Shown here piece after piece: positions 8,509-18,441 of a stretch of DNA of 64,000 nucleotides. Each line of letters opens with the position of its first letter. Within the stretch, counting starts at the first letter, position 1. The stretch comes from Ectobacillus sp042610425. Lineage in GTDB: Bacteria > Bacillota > Bacilli > Bacillales > Bacillaceae_G. The position numbers were made by a program, and so were the translations under genes. The DNA is taken from contig NZ_JBGJZM010000001.1 of assembly GCF_042610425.1 (NCBI RefSeq), forward strand, positions 682,001 through 746,000. Direction: 5' to 3'. The notes under the pieces are model-generated. The model ran no database searches. It saw nothing but the letters and a program-made list of their open reading frames with translations, and was not told the DNA's origin.

Positions 8509-10907
8509 AAATAGCGAGTGTAATCGTGGATGTTCCGGCGAAACAGACGGACCGACCATTCGATTATAAAATTCCGAACCGCTTGGAAGATCTTGTACAA
8601 ACAGGAGTACGGGTTGTTGTACCATTTGGATCTCGCAAGCTACAAGGCTTCGTAATTGCTACGAAAGATACAATGGATGTTGAAATTGATAAATTAAAGG
8701 AAATTGATACATTGTTGGATGTTACGCCAGCTTTAAATGAAGAAATGCTACAACTGGGATTCTGGTTAGCGAAGGAAACTCTTTGTTTCACCATTTCTGC
8801 CTTTCAAGCCATTCTCCCAACAGCGATGAAAGCAAATTATAATAAACATCTTGTGATGCGTAACTTGAAAGAAGCCCCGCAAGAGTTGCAACTGTTATTT
8901 GGCGAGCAAAATTCGTTAGACTTTAGCGATATTGATGAATCTTATTATCGTTTTATTCGTCAAAGTGTTGCCGATGGAGCTGTTGAGGTTGTATACGATG
9001 TAAAGGATCGCGTTCAAAAAAAGAAACAACGTATTGTATGGCCGCTTGCTAGCAAACAAGAATTAGAAGGGATTGTCCAAACATTGCGTAGTGAAAAACA
9101 ACAAGACATTCTATATTACTTTCTTGAAAATAGCGAGCCCATACCTCTCCATCAGCTAAAGGAACAATTGCAAGTGACGGATTCACCTGTAAAGGCATTG
9201 GAAAAGAAAGGACTTTTACAAACAAAATATGTGGAAGTATATCGTAATCCGTATGATGATGATAGCTTTGAAAAAACAACATCACTTATGCTGACAGACG
9301 AGCAGCAAGAGGCGATGACGAATCTTCTCTCTAGTATAAACGAGGAACAGCATCATGTATTTTTACTTTATGGAGTTACAGGAAGCGGAAAAACAGAAGT
9401 CTATTTGCAGTCAATTGAAGAAGTTATTAAGAAAGGGAAAGAAGCCATCGTACTCGTTCCGGAAATCGCATTAACACCACAAATGGTAGAACGGTTTAAA
9501 GGTCGATTTGGATCGCAAGTTGCCGTTTTACATAGTGCTTTATCGGTTGGAGAAAAGTATGATGAATGGCGAAAAATTCAACGAAAAGAAGTGAAAGTTG
9601 TAGTTGGTGCTCGCTCAGCTGTATTTGCCCCTTTTGAAAACCTAGGTATTATTATTGTTGATGAAGAACATGAATCAAGCTATAAGCAGGAAGATAATCC
9701 CCGTTATCATGCAAGGGATGTATCGATTGAGAGAGGCATTCATCATCATTGTCCAATTCTTTTAGGAAGTGCAACACCAACGCTCGAAACATTTGCCAGA
9801 GCGAAAAAAGGTGTGTATAAGCTCCTTACTATGAAGAAAAGAATGAATAATCAAGAGATGCCGACAATGGAAATTGTTGATATGAGAGAAGAACTTAGAG
9901 AAGGAAATCGCTCTATGTTTTCTAAAAGCTTACATGAAAAAATTGAAGACCGCCTTCAAAAACGACAACAAAGTATATTATTTTTGAATCGAAGAGGTCA
10001 TTCTACTTTCGTCATGTGCCGAGATTGCGGTTATGTTTTGCAATGCCCACACTGTGATATTTCTCTTACGTATCACCGAAAGCAGGAAAAATTGAAATGT
10101 CATTATTGTGGATATGAGCAACCAATTCCAAATGTATGTCCAGCATGTGAAAGCGATTATATTCGTTTTTTTGGGACAGGTACACAAAAGGTTGAAGAGG
10201 AATTGCAAAAGTTATTTCCAGAGGCTCGAATCATTCGAATGGATGTTGATACAACGAGTAAAAAAGGTTCCCATGAAAAATTGCTAAAAATATTTGGAGA
10301 AGGTAAGGCTGATATTTTGCTGGGGACGCAAATGATTGCAAAAGGTTTAGATTTTCCGAATGTTACATTAGTAGGCGTGCTAACAGCCGATACGATGTTA
10401 CATTTGCCAGATTTTCGTTCCAGTGAAAAAACATTTCAATTGTTAACGCAGGTGAGTGGCAGAGCAGGACGTCATGAGCTTCCAGGAGAAGGGGTCATTC
10501 AAACCTATACACCAGAACACTATAGTATACAGCTTGCAAAAATACAGGATTATGATGCTTTTTTTGAACGGGAAATGTATATACGTAAACTCCATCAATA
10601 TCCCCCTTACTTTTACTTAACTCTTGTAACAGTTTCGCATCCTGAATTACTAAAGGCTGTGCACACAACCGAGCAGATTGTATCCATTCTAAGACAAAAA
10701 TGCTCACAACAATCACTTATCCTTGGTCCAGCCGCCTCGCCAATACCAAGGGTAAAAGATAGATATCGATATCAATGCATGATAAAATACAAACGGGAAC
10801 CGAACTTACAGCAAGTATTACGTCTTGTAATGGAACATTATCAAACAGAAATAACAAAGCATCAGTTACAGATTTCGATTGATTTTAATCCAACGATGCT
10901 CATGTAG
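8505..10907 (+). CDS. priA: Primosomal replication restart helicase PriA
   Basis: PriA recognises stalled forks and loads the replicative helicase. The 800-residue protein has an N-terminal DNA-binding domain with FGSRKLQGFV, the Walker A motif GVTGSGKTEVY at residues 290-300, the Walker B DEEH in VDEEHESSYK, and an eight-cysteine zinc region (CRDCGY, CPHC, CHYCGY, CPAC) around residues 505-550. The helicase C-terminal motif QVSGRAGR is present. The length is typical for Bacillus. It sits between coaBC (4-base overlap) and def. Confidence 0.97.
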   Translation: MKIASVIVDVPAKQTDRPFDYKIPNRLEDLVQTGVRVVVPFGSRKLQGFVIATKDTMDVEIDKLKEIDTLLDVTPALNEEMLQLGFWLAKETLCFTISAFQAILPTAMKANYNKHLVMRNLKEAPQELQLLFGEQNSLDFSDIDESYYRFIRQSVADGAVEVVYDVKDRVQKKKQRIVWPLASKQELEGIVQTLRSEKQQDILYYFLENSEPIPLHQLKEQLQVTDSPVKALEKKGLLQTKYVEVYRNPYDDDSFEKTTSLMLTDEQQEAMTNLLSSINEEQHHVFLLYGVTGSGKTEVYLQSIEEVIKKGKEAIVLVPEIALTPQMVERFKGRFGSQVAVLHSALSVGEKYDEWRKIQRKEVKVVVGARSAVFAPFENLGIIIVDEEHESSYKQEDNPRYHARDVSIERGIHHHCPILLGSATPTLETFARAKKGVYKLLTMKKRMNNQEMPTMEIVDMREELREGNRSMFSKSLHEKIEDRLQKRQQSILFLNRRGHSTFVMCRDCGYVLQCPHCDISLTYHRKQEKLKCHYCGYEQPIPNVCPACESDYIRFFGTGTQKVEEELQKLFPEARIIRMDVDTTSKKGSHEKLLKIFGEGKADILLGTQMIAKGLDFPNVTLVGVLTADTMLHLPDFRSSEKTFQLLTQVSGRAGRHELPGEGVIQTYTPEHYSIQLAKIQDYDAFFEREMYIRKLHQYPPYFYLTLVTVSHPELLKAVHTTEQIVSILRQKCSQQSLILGPAASPIPRVKDRYRYQCMIKYKREPNLQQVLRLVMEHYQTEITKHQLQISIDFNPTMLM

Positions 10908-10918
10908 TGGAGGAAGTT

Positions 10919-11395
10919 ATGGCAATATTAAATGTAGTGAAGTATCCAAGTAAGGTGTTAGAAACGGAATGTACACCTGTATTGGTTTATGATAAGAAAA
11001 TAAGAAAACTATTAAATGATATGTATGAAACAATGCTTAGCAGTGATGGAGTTGGGCTTGCTGCACCGCAAGTGGGAATAACGCAGCAAATCGCAGTTGT
11101 AGACGTAGATGATGAGCATGGACGAATTGATCTTATTAATCCCATTATTATAGAAAAACGAGGAGAGCAGATAGGACCTGAAGGTTGCCTTAGCTTTCCC
11201 GATTTATATGGTGAAGTAACGCGAGCGGAGTATATTAAAGTTCGTGCATACAATCGCTTTGGTAAAGTGTTTGTACTAGAAGCAGATGGATTTCTAGCTA
11301 GAGCAATTCAGCATGAACTGGATCATTTGCATGGTGTTTTATTTACGTCAAATGTGAATCGATATTATGAGCCTGGCGAGTTAGAAGAAGCATAA
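10919..11395 (+). CDS. def: Peptide deformylase
   Basis: This metalloenzyme removes the formyl group from nascent protein N-termini. The 158-residue protein has all three family motifs: GVGLAAPQVG, EGCLSFP with metal ligand C90, and QHELDHL with metal ligands H132 and H136 and catalytic E133. The ATG at 10919 has GGAGGA four bases before it; a GTG four codons earlier overlaps the priA stop. It is paired with fmt, which adds the formyl group. Confidence 0.97.
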   Translation: MAILNVVKYPSKVLETECTPVLVYDKKIRKLLNDMYETMLSSDGVGLAAPQVGITQQIAVVDVDDEHGRIDLINPIIIEKRGEQIGPEGCLSFPDLYGEVTRAEYIKVRAYNRFGKVFVLEADGFLARAIQHELDHLHGVLFTSNVNRYYEPGELEEA

Positions 11396-11408
11396 AGGAG
11401 AGTTTCAA

Positions 11409-12350
11409 ATGGTGAAAGTTGTATTTATGGGAACACCTGATTTTTCTGTCGGCGTATTACGTCGTATACTAGCGGATGGATATGAAGTAATTGGAGTGGT
11501 AACACAACCCGATCGACCAGTTGGAAGAAAAAGAGTACTAACACCGCCGCCAGTTAAGGTGGAGGCAGAAAAACATAATATTCCAGTTTTACAACCATTA
11601 AAAATTAGAGAGAAAAGTGAATACGAACATGTACTTGCCTTGCAGCCTGATTTAATCGTTACGGCAGCTTTCGGACAAATCCTTCCAAAAGAACTACTTG
11701 ATGCTCCTAAATATGGTTGTATTAATGTACATGCTTCTTTACTTCCAGAATTACGCGGAGGTGCTCCAATACATTACGCTATTATGCAAGGAAAAGAAAA
11801 AACAGGTGTTACAATTATGTATATGGTTGAAAAACTTGATGCGGGTGATATTATTACACAGGTAGAGGTGCCGATTTTAGAGCATGATTCTGTTGGAACG
11901 CTTCACGATAAGCTAAGCCTTGCAGGAGCAGAATTATTGTCAACAACCCTTCCTCATCTTATGGAAGGTACAGTAACACCAATTAAGCAAGATGATAAGC
12001 AGGCAACTTTTGCATCAAACATTAAACGCCAGCAAGAGAAGATTGATTGGAGCAAAGACGGAGAAATAATTTACAATCATATACGCGGTCTACATCCGTG
12101 GCCGGTTGCATATACGACAATGCTCGGTCAAGTTATGAAAGTATGGTGGGGAGAAAAAGTCCAAGCTAGCAGTGCAGAGCCGGGAACCGTAATCAGCATA
12201 GAAGATGACGGATTTATCGTTTCAACAGGCAATCAAACCGCAATTAAAATTACAGATTTGCAGCCATCCGGGAAAAAACGGATGACAGGCGCACAATTTT
12301 TACATGGGACACACCTTAGCGTTGGCACAAAGGTAGGAATAGAAGAATGA
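11409..12350 (+). CDS. fmt: Methionyl-tRNA formyltransferase
   Basis: Fmt formylates initiator Met-tRNA using 10-formyl-tetrahydrofolate. The 313-residue protein has an N-terminal MGTPDF, the active-site stretch INVHASLLPELRGGAPI with N106 and H108, and the C-terminal tRNA-binding domain. AAAGGAG lies just before the ATG. The stop overlaps the rsmB start by four bases. Size and order def-fmt-rsmB are standard for Bacillus. Confidence 0.97.
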   Translation: MVKVVFMGTPDFSVGVLRRILADGYEVIGVVTQPDRPVGRKRVLTPPPVKVEAEKHNIPVLQPLKIREKSEYEHVLALQPDLIVTAAFGQILPKELLDAPKYGCINVHASLLPELRGGAPIHYAIMQGKEKTGVTIMYMVEKLDAGDIITQVEVPILEHDSVGTLHDKLSLAGAELLSTTLPHLMEGTVTPIKQDDKQATFASNIKRQQEKIDWSKDGEIIYNHIRGLHPWPVAYTTMLGQVMKVWWGEKVQASSAEPGTVISIEDDGFIVSTGNQTAIKITDLQPSGKKRMTGAQFLHGTHLSVGTKVGIEE

Positions 12351-13681
12351 ATAAAAATGTGCGTGAACTTGCACTTGAAGGGCTACTACAAGTAGAAAAA
12401 AACGGGGCCTACAGCAACTTGCTGCTGAATCAACTAATCGAAAAGAATAAAATAGAAGGAAAAGATGTGGGTCTGCTTACCGAAATTGTATATGGAACGA
12501 TTCAGCAAAGAGATGCACTTGACTATTATTTAAAACCATTTCTTCGAGGAAATATAGAGCAGTGGGTACGTGTCTTACTGCGTCTCTCTCTATATCAATT
12601 TCTGTATCTAGATCGCGTTCCTGCTCATGCCGTTATTTTCGAGGCAGTGGAGATTGCAAAAAAACGAGGACATAAAGGAATTAGTTCTGTTGTTAATGGT
12701 GTACTTCGCTCAGTACAACGACAAGGTGTTGCGTCTTTGACGGCTATTTCAGATGAAGCAAAACGTCTTTCTATTTGTACTAGTCATCCTGATTGGCTCG
12801 TGAAAGAATGGATATCATGTTATGGTATGGAAGAAGCCAAACAAATTTGTGAGGTTAATTTGCTTCCTCCAGTAGCATCGGCACGTGTAAATGTAAATCG
12901 TACTACTATAGAAGATGTTATTGTCATGCTTGCAAGTGAAGGGGTAGAGGCAAAACGTGGTGCATTATCTGAAGATGCAATTGTAATAGAAAAGGGGAAC
13001 GTTGCTCATACGAAAGCGTTCCGAGATGGGTTTCTATCTGTTCAAGATGAAAGTAGTATGCTTGTTGCAAGAGCGCTAGATCCAAAAGACGGAGAAGTTG
13101 TGTTAGATAGTTGCGCCGCACCAGGAGGAAAATCTTGTCATATTGCCGAACGATTACAAGGCACAGGACATGTAGTGTCATTAGATTTACACCCACATAA
13201 GATACGACTTATTGATGCGCAGACGAATCGTCTTCATTTGCAAAATATAGAAACAAGGGTACTCGATGCTAGAAAAGCCCGAAACTCGTTTCATGATGAA
13301 TCCTTTGATAAAGTGTTAGTTGATGCTCCATGTTCCGGATTTGGTGTAATTCGCAGAAAGCCTGATATTAAGCTTGGTAAAAAGCAGGAAGATAGCGAAC
13401 ATTTATCTCACATTCAGCTTGCGATTCTGCAGGAGATTGCCCCTCTTGTAAAAAAGGGTGGACGACTTGTATATAGTACGTGTACGATTGAACAGACAGA
13501 AAACGAGCAAGTTATTCACGCATTTTTACGGACTCATCCAGACTTTGAATGGGATGACACTGTCCGGGATCGACTTCCGCTTGTAGCAAGACAGTATGTG
13601 AAAGATGGACAATTGCAAATTTTGCCTCATTATTTCCTTACGGATGGATTTTATATAGCATGTTTACGAAAGAGGGTGTAG
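12347..13681 (+). CDS. rsmB: 16S rRNA (cytosine-967-C5)-methyltransferase
   Basis: RsmB (Sun) methylates C967 of 16S rRNA using SAM. The 444-residue protein has an N-terminal NusB-like RNA-binding domain (about residues 1-130), then a Rossmann methyltransferase with DSCAAPGGKS (SAM binding), DAPCSGFGVIRR (release cysteine) and YSTCTIEQTENE (nucleophile cysteine). Both catalytic cysteines are present. It is translationally coupled to fmt and 4 bases from rlmN. Confidence 0.96.
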   Translation: MNKNVRELALEGLLQVEKNGAYSNLLLNQLIEKNKIEGKDVGLLTEIVYGTIQQRDALDYYLKPFLRGNIEQWVRVLLRLSLYQFLYLDRVPAHAVIFEAVEIAKKRGHKGISSVVNGVLRSVQRQGVASLTAISDEAKRLSICTSHPDWLVKEWISCYGMEEAKQICEVNLLPPVASARVNVNRTTIEDVIVMLASEGVEAKRGALSEDAIVIEKGNVAHTKAFRDGFLSVQDESSMLVARALDPKDGEVVLDSCAAPGGKSCHIAERLQGTGHVVSLDLHPHKIRLIDAQTNRLHLQNIETRVLDARKARNSFHDESFDKVLVDAPCSGFGVIRRKPDIKLGKKQEDSEHLSHIQLAILQEIAPLVKKGGRLVYSTCTIEQTENEQVIHAFLRTHPDFEWDDTVRDRLPLVARQYVKDGQLQILPHYFLTDGFYIACLRKRV

Positions 13682-13685
13682 CAAC

Positions 13686-14771
13686 ATGGAAATGATAATT
13701 GAAAATAATGCAAATGTAGAAGTGAAGAAGCCTTCTATTTATTCATTAGACCTGAAAGATTTACAAGCTTGGTTAAAAGAGCAAGGAGAACCCGTTTTTC
13801 GGGCTGGGCAGATATTTGATTGGCTGTATAAAAAACGAGTAGATTCTTTTGAAAAGATGACGAATCTCTCTAAGGAATTACGAGTAAAATTGCCGAATTT
13901 CTTTGAAATTACTACTTTAAAAACGCTAGTAAAACAAGTTTCGGCTGATGGGACGATTAAATTTTTATTTGAACTACATGATGGATATTCGATTGAAACG
14001 GTATTGATGAAGCATGAATATGGAAACTCAGTTTGTGTTACAACGCAAGTAGGATGCCGAATCGGATGTACATTTTGTGCATCGACACTCGGAGGGCTGA
14101 AACGAAATTTAGCATCGGGAGAAATCGTTGCACAAATTGTAAATGTACAGCGTGCTATAGATGAAATGGAAGAACGGGTAAGTTCAATCGTTGTCATGGG
14201 AATTGGGGAACCGTTCGATAATTATGATAATTTAGTCAAGTTTTTACGTATTGTAAATCATGAACAAGGAATTCATATTGGTGCTCGTCATATTACGGTT
14301 TCTACAAGTGGGATTATTCCAAGAATTTATGATTTTGCTGATGAAAATATGCAGATTAACTTTGCTATTTCCTTGCATGCTCCAAATACTGAATTACGCT
14401 CTAAACTAATGCCAATTAACCGAGCATACAAGCTTCCTGACTTGATTGAAGCTGTAAAATATTATACAAAAAAAACAGGCCGTCGCATAACATTTGAATA
14501 CGGTTTATTTGGCGGAGAAAACGATCAAGTGGAGCATGCAGAAGAATTAGCAAAGCTTCTAAAAGGTTTATTTTGTCATGTGAATCTAATTCCAGTGAAT
14601 TATGTTCCTGAACGCAATTACGTTAGAACGCCGCGTGAGCAAATTTTCCGCTTCGAGAAAACGTTAAAAAGCCATGGTATCAATGTTACCATACGCCGTG
14701 AACAAGGCTCTGATATTGATGCCGCCTGTGGTCAATTGCGTGCAAAGGAGCGCAAAGAGGAGACGAGGTGA
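13686..14771 (+). CDS. rlmN: 23S rRNA A2503 / tRNA A37 C2-methyltransferase, radical SAM
   Basis: RlmN methylates C2 of A2503 in 23S rRNA and A37 of some tRNAs. The 361-residue protein has the iron-sulfur motif CRIGCTFC (C124, C128, C131), a GIGEPFDN segment, and the C-terminal cysteine C348 in AACGQL that forms the methyl-carrier pair. The ribosome binding site GAGGGTG is within the end of rsmB. It ends 4 bases before the prpC start, opening the rlmN-prpC-prkC-rsgA run. Confidence 0.97.
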   Translation: MEMIIENNANVEVKKPSIYSLDLKDLQAWLKEQGEPVFRAGQIFDWLYKKRVDSFEKMTNLSKELRVKLPNFFEITTLKTLVKQVSADGTIKFLFELHDGYSIETVLMKHEYGNSVCVTTQVGCRIGCTFCASTLGGLKRNLASGEIVAQIVNVQRAIDEMEERVSSIVVMGIGEPFDNYDNLVKFLRIVNHEQGIHIGARHITVSTSGIIPRIYDFADENMQINFAISLHAPNTELRSKLMPINRAYKLPDLIEAVKYYTKKTGRRITFEYGLFGGENDQVEHAEELAKLLKGLFCHVNLIPVNYVPERNYVRTPREQIFRFEKTLKSHGINVTIRREQGSDIDAACGQLRAKERKEETR

Positions 14772-14775
14772 AAAG

Positions 14776-15528
14776 ATGAAAACCATTTTTCTGTCCGACA
14801 GAGGAAAGGTTCGTCAACATAATGAAGACAGTGCTGGAGTATTTTACAATGTTGAGGGTGATATTCTAGCAATAGTAGCAGATGGTATGGGTGGTCACCG
14901 GGCTGGAGATGTAGCAAGTCAGATGGCTATCCAACTGTTTCATGACTTTTGGAAGCAAGCACAAGGCATAGATACCCCTAAGCTTGCAGAAAAATGGCTG
15001 TATGATCATGTTGAAATCATCAACGAACAAATATTTAATTATTCATTTGAACACGAAGAGTGTAAAGGGATGGGGACAACCATGGTCGCCGCCATTTGTA
15101 CGAAGGCATTCGTAACCATCGGTCATATTGGAGATAGTCGGTGCTATATCGTCTCAGATGGAGAACTATCCCTTGCTACTGAAGACCATTCTCTTGTTAA
15201 TGAACTGGTGCGATACGGGGAGATTTCAAAAGAAGATGCGGAATTTCATCCGCGTAGACATGTGCTCCTTCGTGCGTTAGGAACGGAAAAACAAGCAAAT
15301 TTAGACAGCAAAACACTGATTTTAGAACATGGTGATCAATTGTTACTTTGTTCAGATGGCTTATCAAATAAGGTATCAAAGCAAGAGATGCAACAAATCT
15401 TACTATCTAATCAAGAGTTACAAGGTAAGGGAGAAGAACTCGTGCAAAAGGCAAATGACATGGGTGGGGAAGATAATATTACTCTTGTAATTGTTCAATA
15501 CATCGATTCAGTGAGTGAAAGTGGGTGA
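14776..15528 (+). CDS. prpC: PP2C-type protein serine/threonine phosphatase PrpC
   Basis: PrpC dephosphorylates targets of PrkC in a Mn2+-dependent reaction in the cytoplasm. The 250-residue protein shows the metal-binding aspartate motifs of the PP2C family: SDRGKVRQHNEDS, VADGMGGH, HIGDSRCY, CSDGLS and GGEDNITLV. The ATG at 14776 follows GAGGTGAAAAG directly after rlmN. Upstream in-frame starts lie within rlmN and lack a ribosome binding site. It is next to prkC, its opposing kinase. Confidence 0.96.
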   Translation: MKTIFLSDRGKVRQHNEDSAGVFYNVEGDILAIVADGMGGHRAGDVASQMAIQLFHDFWKQAQGIDTPKLAEKWLYDHVEIINEQIFNYSFEHEECKGMGTTMVAAICTKAFVTIGHIGDSRCYIVSDGELSLATEDHSLVNELVRYGEISKEDAEFHPRRHVLLRALGTEKQANLDSKTLILEHGDQLLLCSDGLSNKVSKQEMQQILLSNQELQGKGEELVQKANDMGGEDNITLVIVQYIDSVSESG

Positions 15529-15536
15529 TTAACACC

Positions 15537-17537
15537 GTGATGATTGGAAGACGCCTAAATGATCGTTATAAGTTGCTCAAAATGATTGGTGGAGGCGGAA
15601 TGGCTAATGTTTATTTAGCACACGACGATATTTTGGACCGCGATGTTGCTGTAAAAATACTCCGACTGGATTATGCAAATAACGAAGAGTTTATTAAACG
15701 TTTTCATCGCGAGGCACAATCTGTTACAACGCTGTCCCATCCTAATATAGTTAATATATATGATGTTGGAGAAGAAGAAGGTATCTATTATCTAGTAATG
15801 GAATTTGTTCCAGGCAGAACGTTGAAACAGTATATTGTGCAGCAAGGAATGTTATCGGTAACAGAAACATTAGATGTAATGGAGCAACTTGCATCAGCCA
15901 TGTCCCATGCCCATCATTTTGAAATTGTACACCGAGACATTAAACCACAAAACATTCTAATTCGTGATGATGGTGTAGTTAAGGTTACAGACTTTGGAAT
16001 AGCTACGGCTACTTCAGCAACAACGATTACTCATACAAATTCTGTCTTGGGCTCTGTTCATTATTTATCTCCAGAACAAGCACGGGGCGGTGTGGCAAAT
16101 AAAAAATCTGATATTTACTCACTTGGAATTGTAATGTTTGAACTTTTAACAGGACGTCCTCCTTTTTCAGGAGAATCTGCGGTGTCTATTGCTCTTAAAC
16201 ATTTACAAAATGAAACACCTTCAGTAAAGCGGTGGAATCCTGATATTCCTCAAAGTGTAGAAAATATTATTTTAAAAGCAACTGCAAAGGATCCTTTTTA
16301 TCGCTATGAATCTGTTGATGAGATGAAGCAAGATATTGTCACGGCTCTTTTTCCCGAGAGGGCCAATGAGGAACGCTTTCATATTCTAGAAGATGAGGAA
16401 GCTACGAAGGCTCTTCCGATAATACGTCAAGAAGCTTTTCCTGAAAGTGAATCTGATGAGACAATTATCAATACAGGAAAAGTGGATTCAAAAGAAGAAC
16501 CGATGAAAGATAAGGAAGTAGGTAAAAAGAAAAAACCAAAGCGTAGGCTTATGATTAGTTTGCTTGTTGTATTTGTTTTGCTTACTTTGGGAGTTGTTGC
16601 AGCAGTTGCTGTTGTTCCAAATTTTTTCATTCCAAAAGATGTAAAGATACCCGATGTATCAGGCAAAACATATGCCGATGCTGTTAATATATTAAGTCAG
16701 AGCAAACTTCAAGTTGCTTCGACCCCTGAAATTATATATACCGATCAAATAGAAGAGGGAAAAGTCATAAAGACAAATCCAAAAGCAGGAACGACAGTCA
16801 AAGAAAATTCGAAGATTACCATTTATCAATCGGGCGGAAAGAAAAAGCAAAAAGTTAAGAATTATGTAGGTCAATCATTTGATAGTGTTCAAGATGAAGT
16901 AACACAAAATTTTGCAAGTGTTACGCCATACTACATCGATAGTGACAAACCAAAAGGTCAAATTATTGAGCAAGCTCCTGCTGCTGGTCAGGAAGTAATT
17001 GAGGAGGATCAGGAGTTTCGAGTTTGGATTAGTAATGGGCCAAAACGAATTGCACTTGCAGATTTTACAGGATGGACTGAAAGTCATGTGAGAAGCTATA
17101 TTTCGGACAGTAAGCTAAATGTTGAAGTGACTCAACAAAACTCAGATACAGTTGCAAAAGGAAATGTTATTTCACAAACTCCAAAAGCAGATACAGCAGT
17201 ACGTGAAGGAGATCTTATTTCTGTTGTGATTTCATCTGGACCGAAGGACGCTACAACCAATCCTTCAAATCCTGTAAGTTCAACAAATCCGCCAAAAAAG
17301 GTTACAGTTAGTGATATTCAAATTCCGTATCAGGCGTCAGCAGATAATAAACCACAAACAGTGGATATATATATGGAAGATATGAATACTACGTATGATA
17401 AGCCAGTTCAAACGAAAACGATTACGGCGTCAAGCACGATTTCTCTAGATTTTACAATTGCATACGGGAAAACAGGGCGCTATAAAATTGTTCGTGATGG
17501 TGTAACGATTACTGAAAAAGTAGTACCGTACCAGTGA
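15537..17537 (+). CDS. prkC: PASTA-domain serine/threonine protein kinase PrkC
   Basis: PrkC is a membrane Hanks-type kinase that senses muropeptides and lipid II and promotes spore germination. The 666-residue protein has a glycine loop GGGGMANVYLA, the VAVKIL lysine, HRDIKPQN and DFG, then a single transmembrane helix (about 337-360), then three extracellular PASTA repeats and a Ser/Thr/Pro linker before a C-terminal Ig-like part. I chose the GTG at 15537, because it gives MMIGRRLNDRY aligned with the MLIGKR start of B. subtilis PrkC and is 8 bases from GGGTGA. The ATG at 15540 is an alternative. Confidence 0.95.
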   Translation: MMIGRRLNDRYKLLKMIGGGGMANVYLAHDDILDRDVAVKILRLDYANNEEFIKRFHREAQSVTTLSHPNIVNIYDVGEEEGIYYLVMEFVPGRTLKQYIVQQGMLSVTETLDVMEQLASAMSHAHHFEIVHRDIKPQNILIRDDGVVKVTDFGIATATSATTITHTNSVLGSVHYLSPEQARGGVANKKSDIYSLGIVMFELLTGRPPFSGESAVSIALKHLQNETPSVKRWNPDIPQSVENIILKATAKDPFYRYESVDEMKQDIVTALFPERANEERFHILEDEEATKALPIIRQEAFPESESDETIINTGKVDSKEEPMKDKEVGKKKKPKRRLMISLLVVFVLLTLGVVAAVAVVPNFFIPKDVKIPDVSGKTYADAVNILSQSKLQVASTPEIIYTDQIEEGKVIKTNPKAGTTVKENSKITIYQSGGKKKQKVKNYVGQSFDSVQDEVTQNFASVTPYYIDSDKPKGQIIEQAPAAGQEVIEEDQEFRVWISNGPKRIALADFTGWTESHVRSYISDSKLNVEVTQQNSDTVAKGNVISQTPKADTAVREGDLISVVISSGPKDATTNPSNPVSSTNPPKKVTVSDIQIPYQASADNKPQTVDIYMEDMNTTYDKPVQTKTITASSTISLDFTIAYGKTGRYKIVRDGVTITEKVVPYQ

Positions 17538-17556
17538 TAAATCAAGGAGTGAGTGT

Positions 17557-18438
17557 ATGCCACAAGGCATGATAATAAAGGCATTAAGCGGGTTTTATTA
17601 TGTTGAAAATGACGAAGGAGTTACACAGTGTCGGGGTCGTGGTATTTTTCGTAAGAATAAAATAACCCCTCTTGTTGGCGACTTAGTTGAATTCCAAGCG
17701 GATAATGAAACAGAAGGTTATATTCTCGAAGTTCTTCATCGGAAAAATGAGCTTGTTCGTCCTCCGATAGCTAATGTGGATAATGCAATTCTCGTCTTTT
17801 CCGCTGTGGAACCAGATTTCAGTACACTTCTGCTTGATCGATTTCTTGTGCTTATAGAATTTAACGGTATTAAGCCTATTATATGTATTAGTAAGATGGA
17901 TTTAGTGGACAAGGAAGATTTACAAGAAATAGAAGGATACGTTGCAGATTATAGGAAAATTGGTTACGAAGTGTTGCTAACATCTAAACGGGAAGAACCG
18001 AGCATTGAAAAATTGCATTCGTTATTGCAAAATAGTATTTCTGTCATTGCAGGACAATCTGGCGTTGGTAAGTCTTCTCTTCTTAATCAATTGCGACCAG
18101 GACTTGCTATAAAAACAAATATTATTTCAACGCATCTCGGACGAGGCAAACATACGACACGTCATGTTGAACTAATAAAGGTTGGTAGTGGCCTCGTTGC
18201 CGATACGCCTGGCTTTAGCTCCCTTGAGTTTACCGATATGAATATAGAAGATGTGGCGGAAAGCTTTGTTGAACTAAAGAGGCAAAAGCAACATTGTAAA
18301 TTTAGAGGATGTACCCATCTGTCTGAGCCAAAGTGTACGGTGAAAGAGGCAGTTGAATCGGGTATCATACCACGTTATCGATATGATCATTACGTTCAAT
18401 TTATTCAAGAGATTCGAGATAGAAAGCCGAGGTATTAA
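17557..18438 (+). CDS. rsgA: Ribosome small subunit-dependent GTPase RsgA (CpgA)
   Basis: RsgA is a circularly permuted GTPase for late 30S maturation. The 293-residue protein has an N-terminal OB fold, then the G4 motif SKMDL, the P-loop GQSGVGKSS, the G3 DTPG in VADTPGFSS, and a C-terminal zinc knuckle CKFRGCTH...C. AAGGAG precedes the ATG. It follows prpC-prkC closely; in B. subtilis CpgA is a PrkC substrate, which fits the neighbourhood. The size matches cereus-group RsgA. Confidence 0.97.
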   Translation: MPQGMIIKALSGFYYVENDEGVTQCRGRGIFRKNKITPLVGDLVEFQADNETEGYILEVLHRKNELVRPPIANVDNAILVFSAVEPDFSTLLLDRFLVLIEFNGIKPIICISKMDLVDKEDLQEIEGYVADYRKIGYEVLLTSKREEPSIEKLHSLLQNSISVIAGQSGVGKSSLLNQLRPGLAIKTNIISTHLGRGKHTTRHVELIKVGSGLVADTPGFSSLEFTDMNIEDVAESFVELKRQKQHCKFRGCTHLSEPKCTVKEAVESGIIPRYRYDHYVQFIQEIRDRKPRY

Positions 18439-18441
18439 GTT

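Noticed and set aside
8157..8600. Minus-strand open frame of 147 codons across coaBC and priA
   Set aside because: It overlaps two conserved coupled genes and encodes Ser/Phe-rich sequence typical of antisense shadow frames.
13739..14197. Minus-strand open frame of 152 codons opposite rlmN
   Set aside because: It covers the radical SAM core of rlmN on the other strand and shows no recognisable protein motif.
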